In this document: piece after piece, positions 1 to 6,028 of the stretch
Layout: every line of letters starts with the position of its first letter
How positions within the stretch are numbered: the first letter of the stretch is position 1
Assembly (NCBI GenBank): GCA_008086245.1
Contig: VSIX01000022.1
Coordinates: 1 to 10,406 of the forward strand
Origin: Candidatus Mcinerneyibacterium aminivorans
GTDB taxonomy: Bacteria > Macinerneyibacteriota > Macinerneyibacteria > Macinerneyibacteriales > Macinerneyibacteriaceae
DNA length: 10,406 nucleotides
Direction: 5' to 3'
Notes under the pieces: generated by a model
Told to the model about the DNA's origin: nothing
Databases searched by the model: none
The model's input: the letters and a program-made list of their open reading frames with translations, nothing else
Made by a program: the position numbers and the translations under genes

Positions 1-43
1 AAATGATCCAGATGGAGATCCGGATCCAATCGGAGTTCATTAA
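1..43 (+). CDS. 3' end of a plus-strand gene (partial, acidic Asp/Pro/Gly tail)
   Basis: In frame 2 the sequence reads NDPDGDPDPIGVH and ends at TAA 41-43; only 13 residues are inside the window. The DPDGDPDP pattern resembles the Asp-rich turns of calcium-binding or thrombospondin-type-3-like repeats found in secreted proteins, but this is too little sequence to assign a family. A strong terminator begins 34 nt after the stop, which supports a real plus-strand gene ending here. Frame 3 is also open to TAA 45-47 and cannot be excluded, although its composition looks less protein-like. The gene converges on the minus-strand operon that ends at 633. Confidence 0.5.
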   Translation, partial: NDPDGDPDPIGVH

Positions 44-77
44 TTAAAACACTTTCCAACATATAAACATATATTTG

Positions 78-109
78 GGGGATCAGATCTTTCTGGTCCC
101 CTTTTTTTT
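78..109 (+). terminator. Strong rho-independent terminator
   Basis: The stem GGGGATCAG (78-86) pairs with CTGGTCCCC (93-101) over nine pairs, one of them a G-U wobble, with a 6-nt loop. A run of eight T follows (102-109). It lies 35 nt beyond the plus-strand stop codon and is the only classic GC-stem terminator in the window. Confidence 0.9.
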
Positions 110-111
110 GC

Positions 112-294
112 GTCTGTTGAAAAAATCGCTCTCGCGATTTTTTAGAACCAGAACCAGAACTAGAATCAGATATAACTTAAACCTAATTCCTCTGAAGAAA
201 AAACTTTAAATGTTATACCAGAGGATTCCGGCATTTCGCTTCGCTTCAGCCGGAATATGCATAATAGCATAACCTAAGTAATGAATATTCCTGA
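112..294. repeat. Structured intergenic repeat, copy 1 (183 bp)
   Basis: This element aligns nearly end to end with 363-531. It carries three paired segments. The first is a perfect 10-bp hairpin with a TCTC loop (120-143). The second is CCTCTG (189-194) pairing with CAGAGG (219-224). The third is TTCCGGC (226-232) pairing with GCCGGAA (249-255). Between the first two is a hexamer array of four AYYAGA units (147-170). Copy 2 has only two units, which accounts for most of the length difference. There is no ORF, and no flanking target duplication was recognised. It may be a mobile miniature element or a structured RNA; orientation is unknown. Confidence 0.85.
120..143. repeat. A/T-capped hairpin 1
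   Basis: AAAAAATCGC (120-129) pairs perfectly with GCGATTTTTT (134-143) around a TCTC loop. Its A-run on one side and T-run on the other give it the form of a bidirectional terminator. It is a member of the family also seen at 371, 600, 6825, 7309, 7505 and 10364. Confidence 0.85.
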
Positions 295-362
295 CGGTTA
301 TGTTTTGCTTTTATCAATTCTTAGTTCAGGAATCATCTATAGTACTTTTAGTTTCAGTGTCT

Positions 363-531
363 GTGTGTTGAAAAAATCACTTCGCGATTTTTTAAAACCA
401 GATCCAGATATAATTTAAACCTAACTCCTCTGAAGAAAACACTTTAAAGGTTATACTAGAGGATTCCGGCATTTCGCTTCGCTTCAGCCGGAATATGCAT
501 AAAACTAAACATAAGTAATGAAAATTCCTGA
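363..531. repeat. Structured intergenic repeat, copy 2 (169 bp)
   Basis: This is the direct-repeat partner of 112-294, offset by about 251 bp. The first hairpin (371-393) keeps an 8-bp A/T-capped stem but has one internal A-C mismatch. The second pair is CCTCTG (427-432) with TAGAGG (457-462), where a C-to-T change leaves a G-U pair. The third pair (464-470 with 487-493) is unchanged. The hexamer array is shortened to two units (397-408). Base changes falling at tolerated pairing positions fit conservation of structure. Confidence 0.85.
371..393. repeat. A/T-capped hairpin 2
   Basis: AAAAAATC (371-378) pairs with GATTTTTT (386-393). Inside that, A379 faces C385 and C380 pairs with G384 around a TTC loop. 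It is the counterpart of the hairpin at 120-143. Confidence 0.7.
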
Positions 532-542
532 TACCGTATCAG
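528..542. promoter_or_regulatory. Perfect 15-bp palindrome of unknown role
   Basis: CTGATAC (528-534) and GTATCAG (536-542) are exact reverse complements separated by one base, too tight for an RNA hairpin but suitable as a dimeric protein-binding site. It starts inside the last bases of repeat copy 2. A plus-strand TATAAT follows at 543-548, but no plus-strand gene lies downstream, so an operator role is only a guess. Confidence 0.35.
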
Positions 543-562
543 TATAATAATTTTTAAAATAT

Positions 563-597
563 CAGAATTCAAACTACAGAATACAGAAAACAGTTCT
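563..597. repeat. Heptamer-period array (CAGAATN words)
   Basis: Five consecutive 7-nt units begin with CA, including CAGAATT (563-569), CAGAATA (577-583) and CAGAAAA (584-590). The array runs up to hairpin 600-619. The same word family recurs at 7421-7448 and, as its complement, at 7378-7405. Confidence 0.6.
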
Positions 598-599
598 TC

Positions 600-619
600 A
601 AAATTGCTCTCATAATTTT
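600..619. terminator. Weak A/T hairpin 3 downstream of the racemase
   Basis: AAAATT (600-605) pairs with AATTTT (614-619), with a further G-U pair inside and T residues continuing to 622. It lies 14 nt past the racemase stop, so it may act as a weak terminator for the minus-strand operon. Its T-run, however, serves the plus strand better. It looks like a decayed member of the hairpin family. Confidence 0.4.
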
Positions 620-632
620 TTTAAACGGTTGA

Positions 633-1325
633 TCAGGTCAGTGATTTTTCTACTGCAAGATTGCAGTGTTCCTCCAGAGTGTCGATAAAATTAAATCTAT
701 TAAAAAATTTGTTATTTTTAATTAACATTTGAAGTTCAGTGCAGGCCAGTATCACATATTTTACTTCTTTTTTTAGAAAATATTTTAAAACATCCTGAAA
801 CTCTTTTTCTACATCCTTATTAATAATTCCCTTAACCAGGTTTTTAAATATTATTTTATTAACAATTTCAATTTTTTCTGAAGGTGGCTTTAATACCTCT
901 ACATTATACTTTTTTTCAATGCGCCCCGTAATAAACTCATCTGATAATGTTATTGATGTACCCAGTATAGCAACTTTCGATAACCTTTTTATTCTGGATT
1001 CCAGAGCATCAACAATATGATATATAGGCACTTTTAAACTGGAAGCTAATTCGGGATATATTTTATGAATTGTATTTGAAGCAATAATTATGAAATCTGC
1101 ATCAGCTCTTTCCAATGATTTTCCGGCCATTTTAATTTTTTCATAAACTTTATTCCATTTCCCCTTACTTTGAAGTTTTTCTATATCTTTAAAATTGAGG
1201 GAATATAAAATTATTTCGGCAGAATTATTGCCGCCAAGTCTTCTATTTATTTTTCTGTTAATTTTACTGTAATATTTCCTGGAAGATTCCCAGCTTAAGC
1301 CTCCGATAATCCCTATTTTTTTCAT
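633..1325 (-). CDS. Aspartate/glutamate racemase family protein with Ser in place of the first catalytic Cys
   Basis: This 230-residue protein has the normal length and fold signature of PLP-independent Asp/Glu racemases. It shows GIIGGLSWESS at residues 5-15, an RRLGG-NSAEI region near 28-38, ADADFIIIASNT around 74-85 and ILACTE at 192-197. These enzymes use two opposed acid/base residues, normally Cys-Cys. Here the second is Cys195, but the first position is Ser83 (codon TCA at 1079-1077, two changes from either Cys codon). E. coli YgeA is a family member with Thr at that position, so activity with an altered or one-directional preference is possible. The start ATG overlaps the dcd stop by 4 nt (ATGA), with no good ribosome site of its own, so translation is probably coupled to dcd. 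This is the last gene of the run. Substrate is not predictable. Confidence 0.85.
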   Translation of the reverse strand: MKKIGIIGGLSWESSRKYYSKINRKINRRLGGNNSAEIILYSLNFKDIEKLQSKGKWNKVYEKIKMAGKSLERADADFIIIASNTIHKIYPELASSLKVPIYHIVDALESRIKRLSKVAILGTSITLSDEFITGRIEKKYNVEVLKPPSEKIEIVNKIIFKNLVKGIINKDVEKEFQDVLKYFLKKEVKYVILACTELQMLIKNNKFFNRFNFIDTLEEHCNLAVEKSLT

Positions 1326-1846
1326 TTTTTTAAAAAATCCCTGTACAGCATGCTGGGCTTAATACTATCACTATTTTGATACTTATCACTTTTATACTTA
1401 TCATAATCCCCTTTTATCGTGTGATAATATATCTGACAGATTTCAACTCCCGGATATATTTTAACGGGTTGCACGCAAAATATTTCTAAAGTCCAGTATC
1501 CACTAAATCCCACATCGCCAAATCCAGCAGTTACATGTATAAACAACCCCAATCTCCCAATTGAAGACCTTCCTTCGAGCATGGGGACATATTTGTCCGT
1601 TGAAGTATATTCTTTTGTTCTTCCAAGGTATAATTTCCCCGGTTTAAGAAGCAACCCGTCTTCGGGAATATCGATTTTTTTTATTTTATTTGGACTTTTC
1701 ATATCAAGAACTTCTTTTTCATAAAAGGCAATCCTGTTGTGAAGTCTTAAATTGTAACTGTTTGGATTTAATTGAGATTCATTGAAAGGTTTAATAATTA
1801 GGTTTTCTCCAAGTTCTTTTTTTATTTTTTTACCGGATAATATCAT
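1322..1846 (-). CDS. dcd: dCTP deaminase
   Basis: This 174-residue cytosolic enzyme deaminates dCTP to dUTP, feeding dTMP synthesis. The signature EGRSSIGRLGLFIHVTA occupies residues 91-107, and TLEI ends the core at 119-122. Ser94, Arg98, Ala107 and Glu121 align with E. coli Ser111, Arg115, Ala124 and the catalytic Glu138 at a constant offset of 17, so the active site is intact. The GRLGLFIHVTAGF form is also seen in bifunctional deaminase/dUTPase enzymes such as that of Methanocaldococcus, and sequence reading alone cannot decide whether it also hydrolyses dUTP. No separate dUTPase is in the window. AGGAAG (1858-1853) precedes the ATG. The gap to the AhpD-like gene is 17 nt, and it overlaps the racemase by 4 nt. 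Confidence 0.95.
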   Translation of the reverse strand: MILSGKKIKKELGENLIIKPFNESQLNPNSYNLRLHNRIAFYEKEVLDMKSPNKIKKIDIPEDGLLLKPGKLYLGRTKEYTSTDKYVPMLEGRSSIGRLGLFIHVTAGFGDVGFSGYWTLEIFCVQPVKIYPGVEICQIYYHTIKGDYDKYKSDKYQNSDSIKPSMLYRDFLKK

Positions 1847-1863
1847 AGATTACTTCCTTTTAT

Positions 1864-2421
1864 TCAATATTTATAACCCTTTATCTCTTTTTCTGAATAT
1901 TCCACACCGAGACCCATTACAATTCTATTAACAAAATTAAAATAACTAACAATAAGATTTATATTCAATATATTTTGATCATTGAAACCGGCTTTTTTTA
2001 ACTTTTCAATATATTTTCTGGTAACCATATCAGGTTTTTCTGTTAACTTTTCCGCATATTCAAGCATTATCAATCTCTTTTCTGTTAAATCAATATTTCT
2101 ATAGTTTTCTATAAACCTATTTAATTTTTCATCATCGTTCCAGTAATAATTTAAAGCTTCCTTATGATGATTTATACAGTAAGGACACTTATTTGCAGAA
2201 GATACTACTACTGCAATCATTTCCCTTTCTTCCCGTTTAAGCCCCGATTTGTTAAACATAATATTTAGATAAAGGTCCATATGATTTTTCAAGGATTCTG
2301 GGTTTAGACTATGAATCTTATGGATATTAGCCAGTTTCCCTCTGGAATCTTTTATATTCTCATAATATTCCTTCAAAACCCCCTCTGCCTTATCTTCATC
2401 AATCATTTTGATCCAGGCCAT
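1864..2421 (-). CDS. AhpD-like peroxidase-related protein (carboxymuconolactone decarboxylase fold)
   Basis: This 185-residue protein carries the complete AhpD motif E-x11-C-x2-C-x3-H: Glu67, Cys79, Cys82 and His86, within REEREMIAVV and NKCPYCINHH. In characterised AhpD proteins these residues form a disulfide-reducing or peroxidase centre with a proton relay. The length and the MAWI start match the wider uncharacterised peroxidase-related enzyme subgroup rather than true AhpD, and no ahpC is nearby. It is probably cytosolic, since no signal or membrane segment is visible. AGGAG with a 5-nt spacer (2431-2427) supports the ATG. It sits 15 nt after the GNAT gene and 17 nt before dcd. A role in oxidative or thiol stress is inferred from the family. 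Confidence 0.88.
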   Translation of the reverse strand: MAWIKMIDEDKAEGVLKEYYENIKDSRGKLANIHKIHSLNPESLKNHMDLYLNIMFNKSGLKREEREMIAVVVSSANKCPYCINHHKEALNYYWNDDEKLNRFIENYRNIDLTEKRLIMLEYAEKLTEKPDMVTRKYIEKLKKAGFNDQNILNINLIVSYFNFVNRIVMGLGVEYSEKEIKGYKY

Positions 2422-2436
2422 GTTGTCTCCTTTTTC

Positions 2437-2856
2437 TTATAAATATTTTGACATCACATCAATGTCATCCCTATATTTCCAGCCAACAGCTTTCCAGAAC
2501 TTTTTTCCTTCTTTATTACTTTTAAATATAAAAATATGAGTTTTCTTTATACCGCTTTTTTTCAATTTCTCTATAGATTGTTCTAACAATTGTTTTGCAA
2601 TTCCCTTTCTTCTAAAATCCGGATTAACCGCCAGATGATATAAATATCCCCTTCTTCCATCATGCCCTGCCAATAGGCTGCCTATCAGCTTGCCGTCATG
2701 AAATGCTGCAAAACTGTATCCTTTATTTCTTTTAAGATATTTTTCAATATTTTCTTTTTTGTCTGCATTTCTCAAACCTATGCCTTCAATCTTCTTCCAC
2801 AATTGAAAAAGCTCTTCGTACATATCAATGTTTATTTTTTTAATTTTGATATTCAT
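2437..2856 (-). CDS. GNAT family N-acetyltransferase (YpeA-like)
   Basis: This single-domain GNAT protein of 139 residues has the usual minimal length. The acetyl-CoA binding motif A is LAVNPDFRRKGIAKQLL (75-91), with the pyrophosphate loop R82-R83-K84-G85-I86-A87. The preceding GHDGRRGYLYHL (64-75) closely resembles E. coli YpeA, a GNAT of unknown substrate. The C-terminal FWKAVGWKYRDD (120-131) is the typical last strand. AGGAA (2867-2863) precedes the ATG. It lies 29 nt after the small PH-like gene and 15 nt before the AhpD-like gene, within the same likely operon. Neighbours do not reveal an acceptor. Confidence 0.88.
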   Translation of the reverse strand: MNIKIKKINIDMYEELFQLWKKIEGIGLRNADKKENIEKYLKRNKGYSFAAFHDGKLIGSLLAGHDGRRGYLYHLAVNPDFRRKGIAKQLLEQSIEKLKKSGIKKTHIFIFKSNKEGKKFWKAVGWKYRDDIDVMSKYL

Positions 2857-2885
2857 AAAAAATTCCTTTCAACTTTATTATTGAT

Positions 2886-3311
2886 TTACTCAACAAGCTT
2901 TCTTATATTATCTGACCAGGTATCAATATCTCCGACAAGCCATGCCGCAGAATCTTCTCCTTCTTCGCTGTTCCTGTAGCTTACTTTCAATAGCAGTTTG
3001 AGTTTGGCTTTTCCCAAAAATTTATTTACCTGTTCAACATTCCTTATATCATCAATTTTTATTTTATATTCTTTTCCGGGGTACCATGATTTAAAGAAAA
3101 GCAGTTCATCTGTAAGAGCCAAAACTCCATTTCCTGATTTTTGCTGTTTTCCTTTGGATAATATTCCCAAAAAATTAGCCTGCCCCATATAAACGATATT
3201 GTCTTCACCCAGCTTCTCTTTAACTTCATTGATTCGTCTGTTTCCTACATACCTAATTACAATTACAAAAACAAGAACAACTCCGATTAATGCAATGAAA
3301 AAAAATTCCAT
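2886..3311 (-). CDS. Small membrane-anchored protein with a probable PH-like/GRAM-like domain
   Basis: This 141-residue protein has one N-terminal membrane helix (about 3-20) followed by the positively charged segment NRRINEVK. A beta-rich soluble domain follows (about 36-141). GVLALTDELLFFKSW (62-76), KIKIDDIRNVEQV (83-95) and the final helix DTWSDNIRKLVE have the spacing of bacterial PH-like domains, which usually bind membranes or proteins; this is inferred from pattern. The ribosome site GGAGG (3321-3317) is embedded in the last codons of the protease gene, and the ATG follows directly after the protease TAA. The two are therefore translationally linked, and it may be a membrane partner of the protease. 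I do not recognise a named family. Confidence 0.65.
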   Translation of the reverse strand: MEFFFIALIGVVLVFVIVIRYVGNRRINEVKEKLGEDNIVYMGQANFLGILSKGKQQKSGNGVLALTDELLFFKSWYPGKEYKIKIDDIRNVEQVNKFLGKAKLKLLLKVSYRNSEEGEDSAAWLVGDIDTWSDNIRKLVE

Positions 3312-4583
3312 TTATACCTCCAAATTAAAATCTCTATTAGATTTAGCATTCATATAATTCTTAATATTCTTAATTCTTTCAAGCACAGGGGGATGACTGT
3401 ACTTTAAAAATACAGTTGCCGGATGTGGTGTTAGGTTTGTTAAATTATTCAAACTAAGTTTTTTTAATGCTTTAATAAAAGCATTAGGGTTCCCAGTAGT
3501 CCTTGCTGCAAATTCATCCGCTTCTTTCTCATTTTTTCTGGATACATATTTATTTATTAGAGATAAGAGCATGTTTATGGGAGAATAAAGCAACCCAAAA
3601 AAAACTATACCGGCATAAATTGAAAGATTGTCCATTTTAAAAGCTTCAAAAAGCATTTCATTTTTTATAAACAGGGAAAGAAGATAAAACATCACCCCGG
3701 TTGTAAAAAATGAAACCAGAAGTCGTTTTAAAATATGTTTTAATTTATAGTGTCCCATCTCATGGGCAAGTATGGTCATAATTTCATTATTGTTAAAGTT
3801 TTCTACTAAATTATCATAAAATACAATTCTTTTATTTTTCCCTATTCCGGTAAAATAAGCATTCGCCTTTGTAGTTCTTTTTGAACCATCCATTGTAAAT
3901 ATACCCTCTATATTAAAAGCGTAATTATCCGCATAATTCATTATTCTATTTTTTAATTCTTCATCTTCAAGTGGATAAAATTTATTAAACAGCGGCATAA
4001 TTAATACTGGAGCCAGATACTGAATAACAAGAGTTAATATAAAAACAAATATCCAGGACATTACCCATGCATAGCTATCCATTTTAGAAAACAGCCATAT
4101 AAGCGGCGCAAACATTGCCCCGCTCAAAATTAAAGTTAATAAGAGAGTTTTTATGTTATCGGTAAAAAAAGTTTTTAAATTCATCCTATTGAATCCATAC
4201 TTTTCTTCAATGACAAAGGAGCCGTAGTAAGAAAAAGGAATAGAAATAACCTGTAATAATAAAATTAGTATCCATAGAAAGATAACACCTGTTAGTACCG
4301 GATGAGATACCAGGTCTCTGGCCCAATTATCGATCAGATTAAATCCTCCCAGCAATATAAATGATATTTTAAACACCACCATTACTGTATCGTTTACATT
4401 CGAAAATTTTGTTTTTTCCTTTGTGTAAAGCTGGGATTTTTTATAATCTTCTTCATCATAATAATTTTTAAATTCTTCTGGCAGTTCTGTTTCTAAATTT
4501 TTTATATTCAAATGTCTGGATACAAAATTTAATATATACTCAATTACTATAAAAAGCAGAATAATAATTAAAAAGATATTCAT
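3312..4583 (-). CDS. M48 family membrane metalloprotease (Ste24/CAAX protease-like)
   Basis: The protein has 423 residues from the chosen ATG. It is an integral membrane zinc protease with multiple hydrophobic helices, the first at about 2-20 and a cluster at about 66-195. The zinc motif HEMGH is at 274-278 (His274, catalytic Glu275, His278). The third ligand is Glu352, with Asp356, in NEKEADEFAA. The C-terminal SHPPVLERI (396-404) and the YGFNRMNLKTF region are standard for Ste24 homologues, so it looks fully active. In bacteria, which lack prenyl CAAX proteins, such enzymes are thought to act in membrane protein processing or quality control. A longer frame would start at TTG 4601, but AGGAG (4593-4589) lies inside that extension exactly 5 nt before ATG 4583. 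It heads the tight gene run down to 633. Confidence 0.95.
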   Translation of the reverse strand: MNIFLIIILLFIVIEYILNFVSRHLNIKNLETELPEEFKNYYDEEDYKKSQLYTKEKTKFSNVNDTVMVVFKISFILLGGFNLIDNWARDLVSHPVLTGVIFLWILILLLQVISIPFSYYGSFVIEEKYGFNRMNLKTFFTDNIKTLLLTLILSGAMFAPLIWLFSKMDSYAWVMSWIFVFILTLVIQYLAPVLIMPLFNKFYPLEDEELKNRIMNYADNYAFNIEGIFTMDGSKRTTKANAYFTGIGKNKRIVFYDNLVENFNNNEIMTILAHEMGHYKLKHILKRLLVSFFTTGVMFYLLSLFIKNEMLFEAFKMDNLSIYAGIVFFGLLYSPINMLLSLINKYVSRKNEKEADEFAARTTGNPNAFIKALKKLSLNNLTNLTPHPATVFLKYSHPPVLERIKNIKNYMNAKSNRDFNLEV

Positions 4584-4588
4584 AAAAA

Positions 4589-4593
4589 CTCCT
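4589..4593 (-). promoter_or_regulatory. Ribosome site fixing the protease start at 4583
   Basis: The minus strand reads AGGAG-TTTTT-ATG. The same AGGAG plus 5-T layout occurs before the nuclease ATG (10269), arguing against the upstream in-frame TTG codons in both cases. Confidence 0.85.
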
Positions 4594-4692
4594 GTTTTCA
4601 ATGTCTATAATTATTTTATCATATAATAAGTAATATTGAATAAATAATTTAATAGAATAAATCCACCATAATAATTAGACTTTAAAATTTAG

Positions 4693-5319
4693 CTATAATT
4701 TAAAATTAAATCCAAAACCAAACATATCCAGATAAACGGATTCATCAAAGTCAAGATCCCGAATTTTTATTTCATTCAGGGTTCTATTATATTCAAAGAG
4801 AATTGAAAATGATGAATCAGGAAAAAGTTCAATACCGCCTATTACATGACCAAAAAAATTATTCTCGATATCATCGCTGCTTCCAAAAATATAGTGATGT
4901 CTGTAACCCCCATATATTAGGAAGTTATCTTTGAATTGATAACCGCTTACAGCTCCCAAACTGCTCTCCGGAAATATCCAGTATAAATATCCCACATTTG
5001 CCAGGCCGGCAAATTTAAAGGAAGAATCTTTAGAGAAAAAGCCGTGTTTGAAATACAGATCTCCACCAAAGGCACCGGTTCCCAGTCCAATTTCATTCTG
5101 TTTCCCCAGCCCCCTTGAATATGTTAAATAGAAGCTACCAATTCCCGTTTCTTTTGCTTCTCCATCATTTGAAGAAGAAGGATCTGCCAGATATAAACCA
5201 TAAGCCCCTATTTTATTTTCACCTTTATCCAGACATTTCGGTGTATTCATATTAACTGATGCACATGAGGACAAAAATATTAATGAAATAATAATAGCTA
5301 TAAAAAAATCGTTTTTCAA
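4693..5319 (-). CDS. Outer-membrane lipoprotein, probable small beta-barrel (TTG start)
   Basis: This 208-residue protein has a short lipoprotein signal: MKND, a hydrophobic stretch (5-16) and the lipobox LSSC with acceptor Cys19. Ala follows the Cys rather than Asp, which in E. coli would favour the outer membrane. The mature part alternates short aromatic and glycine-rich strands (for example GSFYLTYSRGLG, NFLIYGGYRHHY and the end FGFGFNFKL), like small outer-membrane barrels, but no named family is recognised. There is no in-frame ATG before the signal peptide. The start is TTG, supported by AGGAGG (5329-5324) at a 4-nt spacer. The gene is separated by 151 nt from the PH gene and 109 nt from the protease, so it may be its own unit. 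Confidence 0.75.
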   Translation of the reverse strand: MKNDFFIAIIISLIFLSSCASVNMNTPKCLDKGENKIGAYGLYLADPSSSNDGEAKETGIGSFYLTYSRGLGKQNEIGLGTGAFGGDLYFKHGFFSKDSSFKFAGLANVGYLYWIFPESSLGAVSGYQFKDNFLIYGGYRHHYIFGSSDDIENNFFGHVIGGIELFPDSSFSILFEYNRTLNEIKIRDLDFDESVYLDMFGFGFNFKL

Positions 5320-5329
5320 AATACCTCCT
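5320..5329 (-). promoter_or_regulatory. Strong ribosome site before a TTG start
   Basis: AGGAGG (5329-5324) followed by TATT and TTG is the strongest Shine-Dalgarno in the window. It decides for TTG 5319, since the lipoprotein signal must begin here and no ATG is available. Confidence 0.8.
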
Positions 5330-5410
5330 TTTTTTATATTGATAATTAATTATACAAAATTATTTAAAAATATAAAGCAGCAATTAAATTTTAAAAATTT
5401 AACAAATAAT

Positions 5411-5439
5411 ATTATAACTTAGAATATATAAACTTTTTG
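5411..5439 (-). promoter_or_regulatory. Possible sigma-70-like promoter for the lipoprotein gene
   Basis: On the minus strand a perfect TATAAT lies at 5416-5411, with a poor -35 candidate (CAAAAA at 5439-5434, 17-nt spacer). A second TATAAT at 5354-5349 lies only about 30 nt before the start codon, with no -35 match. In such AT-rich DNA these matches are weak evidence. Confidence 0.25.
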
Positions 5440-5470
5440 AAAATATAGAAATGAAGATGTTAAATTTGAA

Positions 5471-6028
5471 TTAAGAAATTTCTATATCATAGAAGTTTTT
5501 CAATCTTTTTTTTACCTGTTCAATAAAAGGAATATCATTAAAAATTATTTCGCGCTCCTCAGTTTTAATTTTTATATAACCCAGTCCAAAGAACTGCTGA
5601 ATAAATCCTTTATCGATCTTAATGCTTTTGATATTATTCACTTCAATATTTTTCAGGTATAGACGCCAGTATCCTTCTAAATAAAAAATAGTTTCTTCAT
5701 AAAATATATATACTGTTTTTTCATAAGAGTCTTTTAATTTTAATAGATATACCAGAGGAAGAATAAATAAGATAGCAATGAATGCAATAAACATTGGGTA
5801 AAAAGAAACCATTGTGCTTATATCGGAAAAATCAAGAGTTTTTATTTTACCAAGAATTTTTATATATAAAGCCAAAAGTGCAACTAGAAAAGCAGTATAG
5901 GGAATAAATCTTAGGTAATTCAGATAAACATTAAAAACAGGCTTTAATTCAAATAGTTTGTTTTCTTTACTTTCCCCGTTACTGCCATTCTGAAAAACCG
6001 GATACTGACCGGGTTTATTGGTTTTCAA
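5471..6028 (-). CDS. Membrane protein with bacterial PH domain (YdbS-like bPH2)
   Basis: This 185-residue protein has a polar N-terminus (1-30), two membrane helices (about 41-59 and 76-98) and a C-terminal cytoplasmic PH-like domain (about 100-182). FYEETIFYLEGYWRLYLKNI, IKSIKIDKGFIQQFFGLG and the IIFNDIPF-x-EQVKKRL ending follow the bPH2 pattern of YdbS/YdbT proteins, including the LG-LG turn and the DIP motif. The molecular role is unknown. The frame begins at TTG 6028, preceded by GGGAG (6040-6036) at a 7-nt spacer; there is no in-frame ATG before the first helix. It overlaps the acyltransferase end by 14 nt, so the two are co-translated. The TTG start is the less certain part. Confidence 0.7.
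   Translation of the reverse strand: MKTNKPGQYPVFQNGSNGESKENKLFELKPVFNVYLNYLRFIPYTAFLVALLALYIKILGKIKTLDFSDISTMVSFYPMFIAFIAILFILPLVYLLKLKDSYEKTVYIFYEETIFYLEGYWRLYLKNIEVNNIKSIKIDKGFIQQFFGLGYIKIKTEEREIIFNDIPFIEQVKKRLKNFYDIEIS

Larger units (their letters stand above)
44..632. other. Convergent intergenic region filled with repeats, no gene
   Basis: No credible coding frame lies between the plus-strand gene tail and the racemase stop at 633. From left to right the region holds the terminator (78-109), two copies of a structured element (112-294 and 363-531), and a unique spacer. It also holds a perfect 15-bp palindrome (528-542), a heptamer-period array (563-597) and an AT-rich hairpin (600-619). 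ATTCCTGA at 287-294 and TCAGGAAT at 326-333 form a further perfect 8-bp inverted repeat across the end of the first copy. Confidence 0.8.

Noticed and set aside
147-170. Possible CRISPR-like short repeats
   Set aside because: The units are 6-7 nt without spacers, far from CRISPR repeat and spacer lengths, and no cas gene is present.
2698-3192. Plus-strand open frames of 93 and 64 codons
   Set aside because: Both are antisense to well-supported minus-strand genes (GNAT and the small PH-like protein), with low-complexity Phe/Ser-rich peptides typical of shadow frames.
633-4583. Defence or toxin-antitoxin island
   Set aside because: dCTP deaminases can act in phage defence, but this one has a standard stand-alone Dcd architecture among housekeeping-type genes, with no defence partner.
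4584-4601. TTG-started N-terminal extension of the protease, and similar ones for the acyltransferase (to 6785) and nuclease (to 10314)
   Set aside because: In each case the AGGAG ribosome site lies inside the extension, 5 nt before an ATG.
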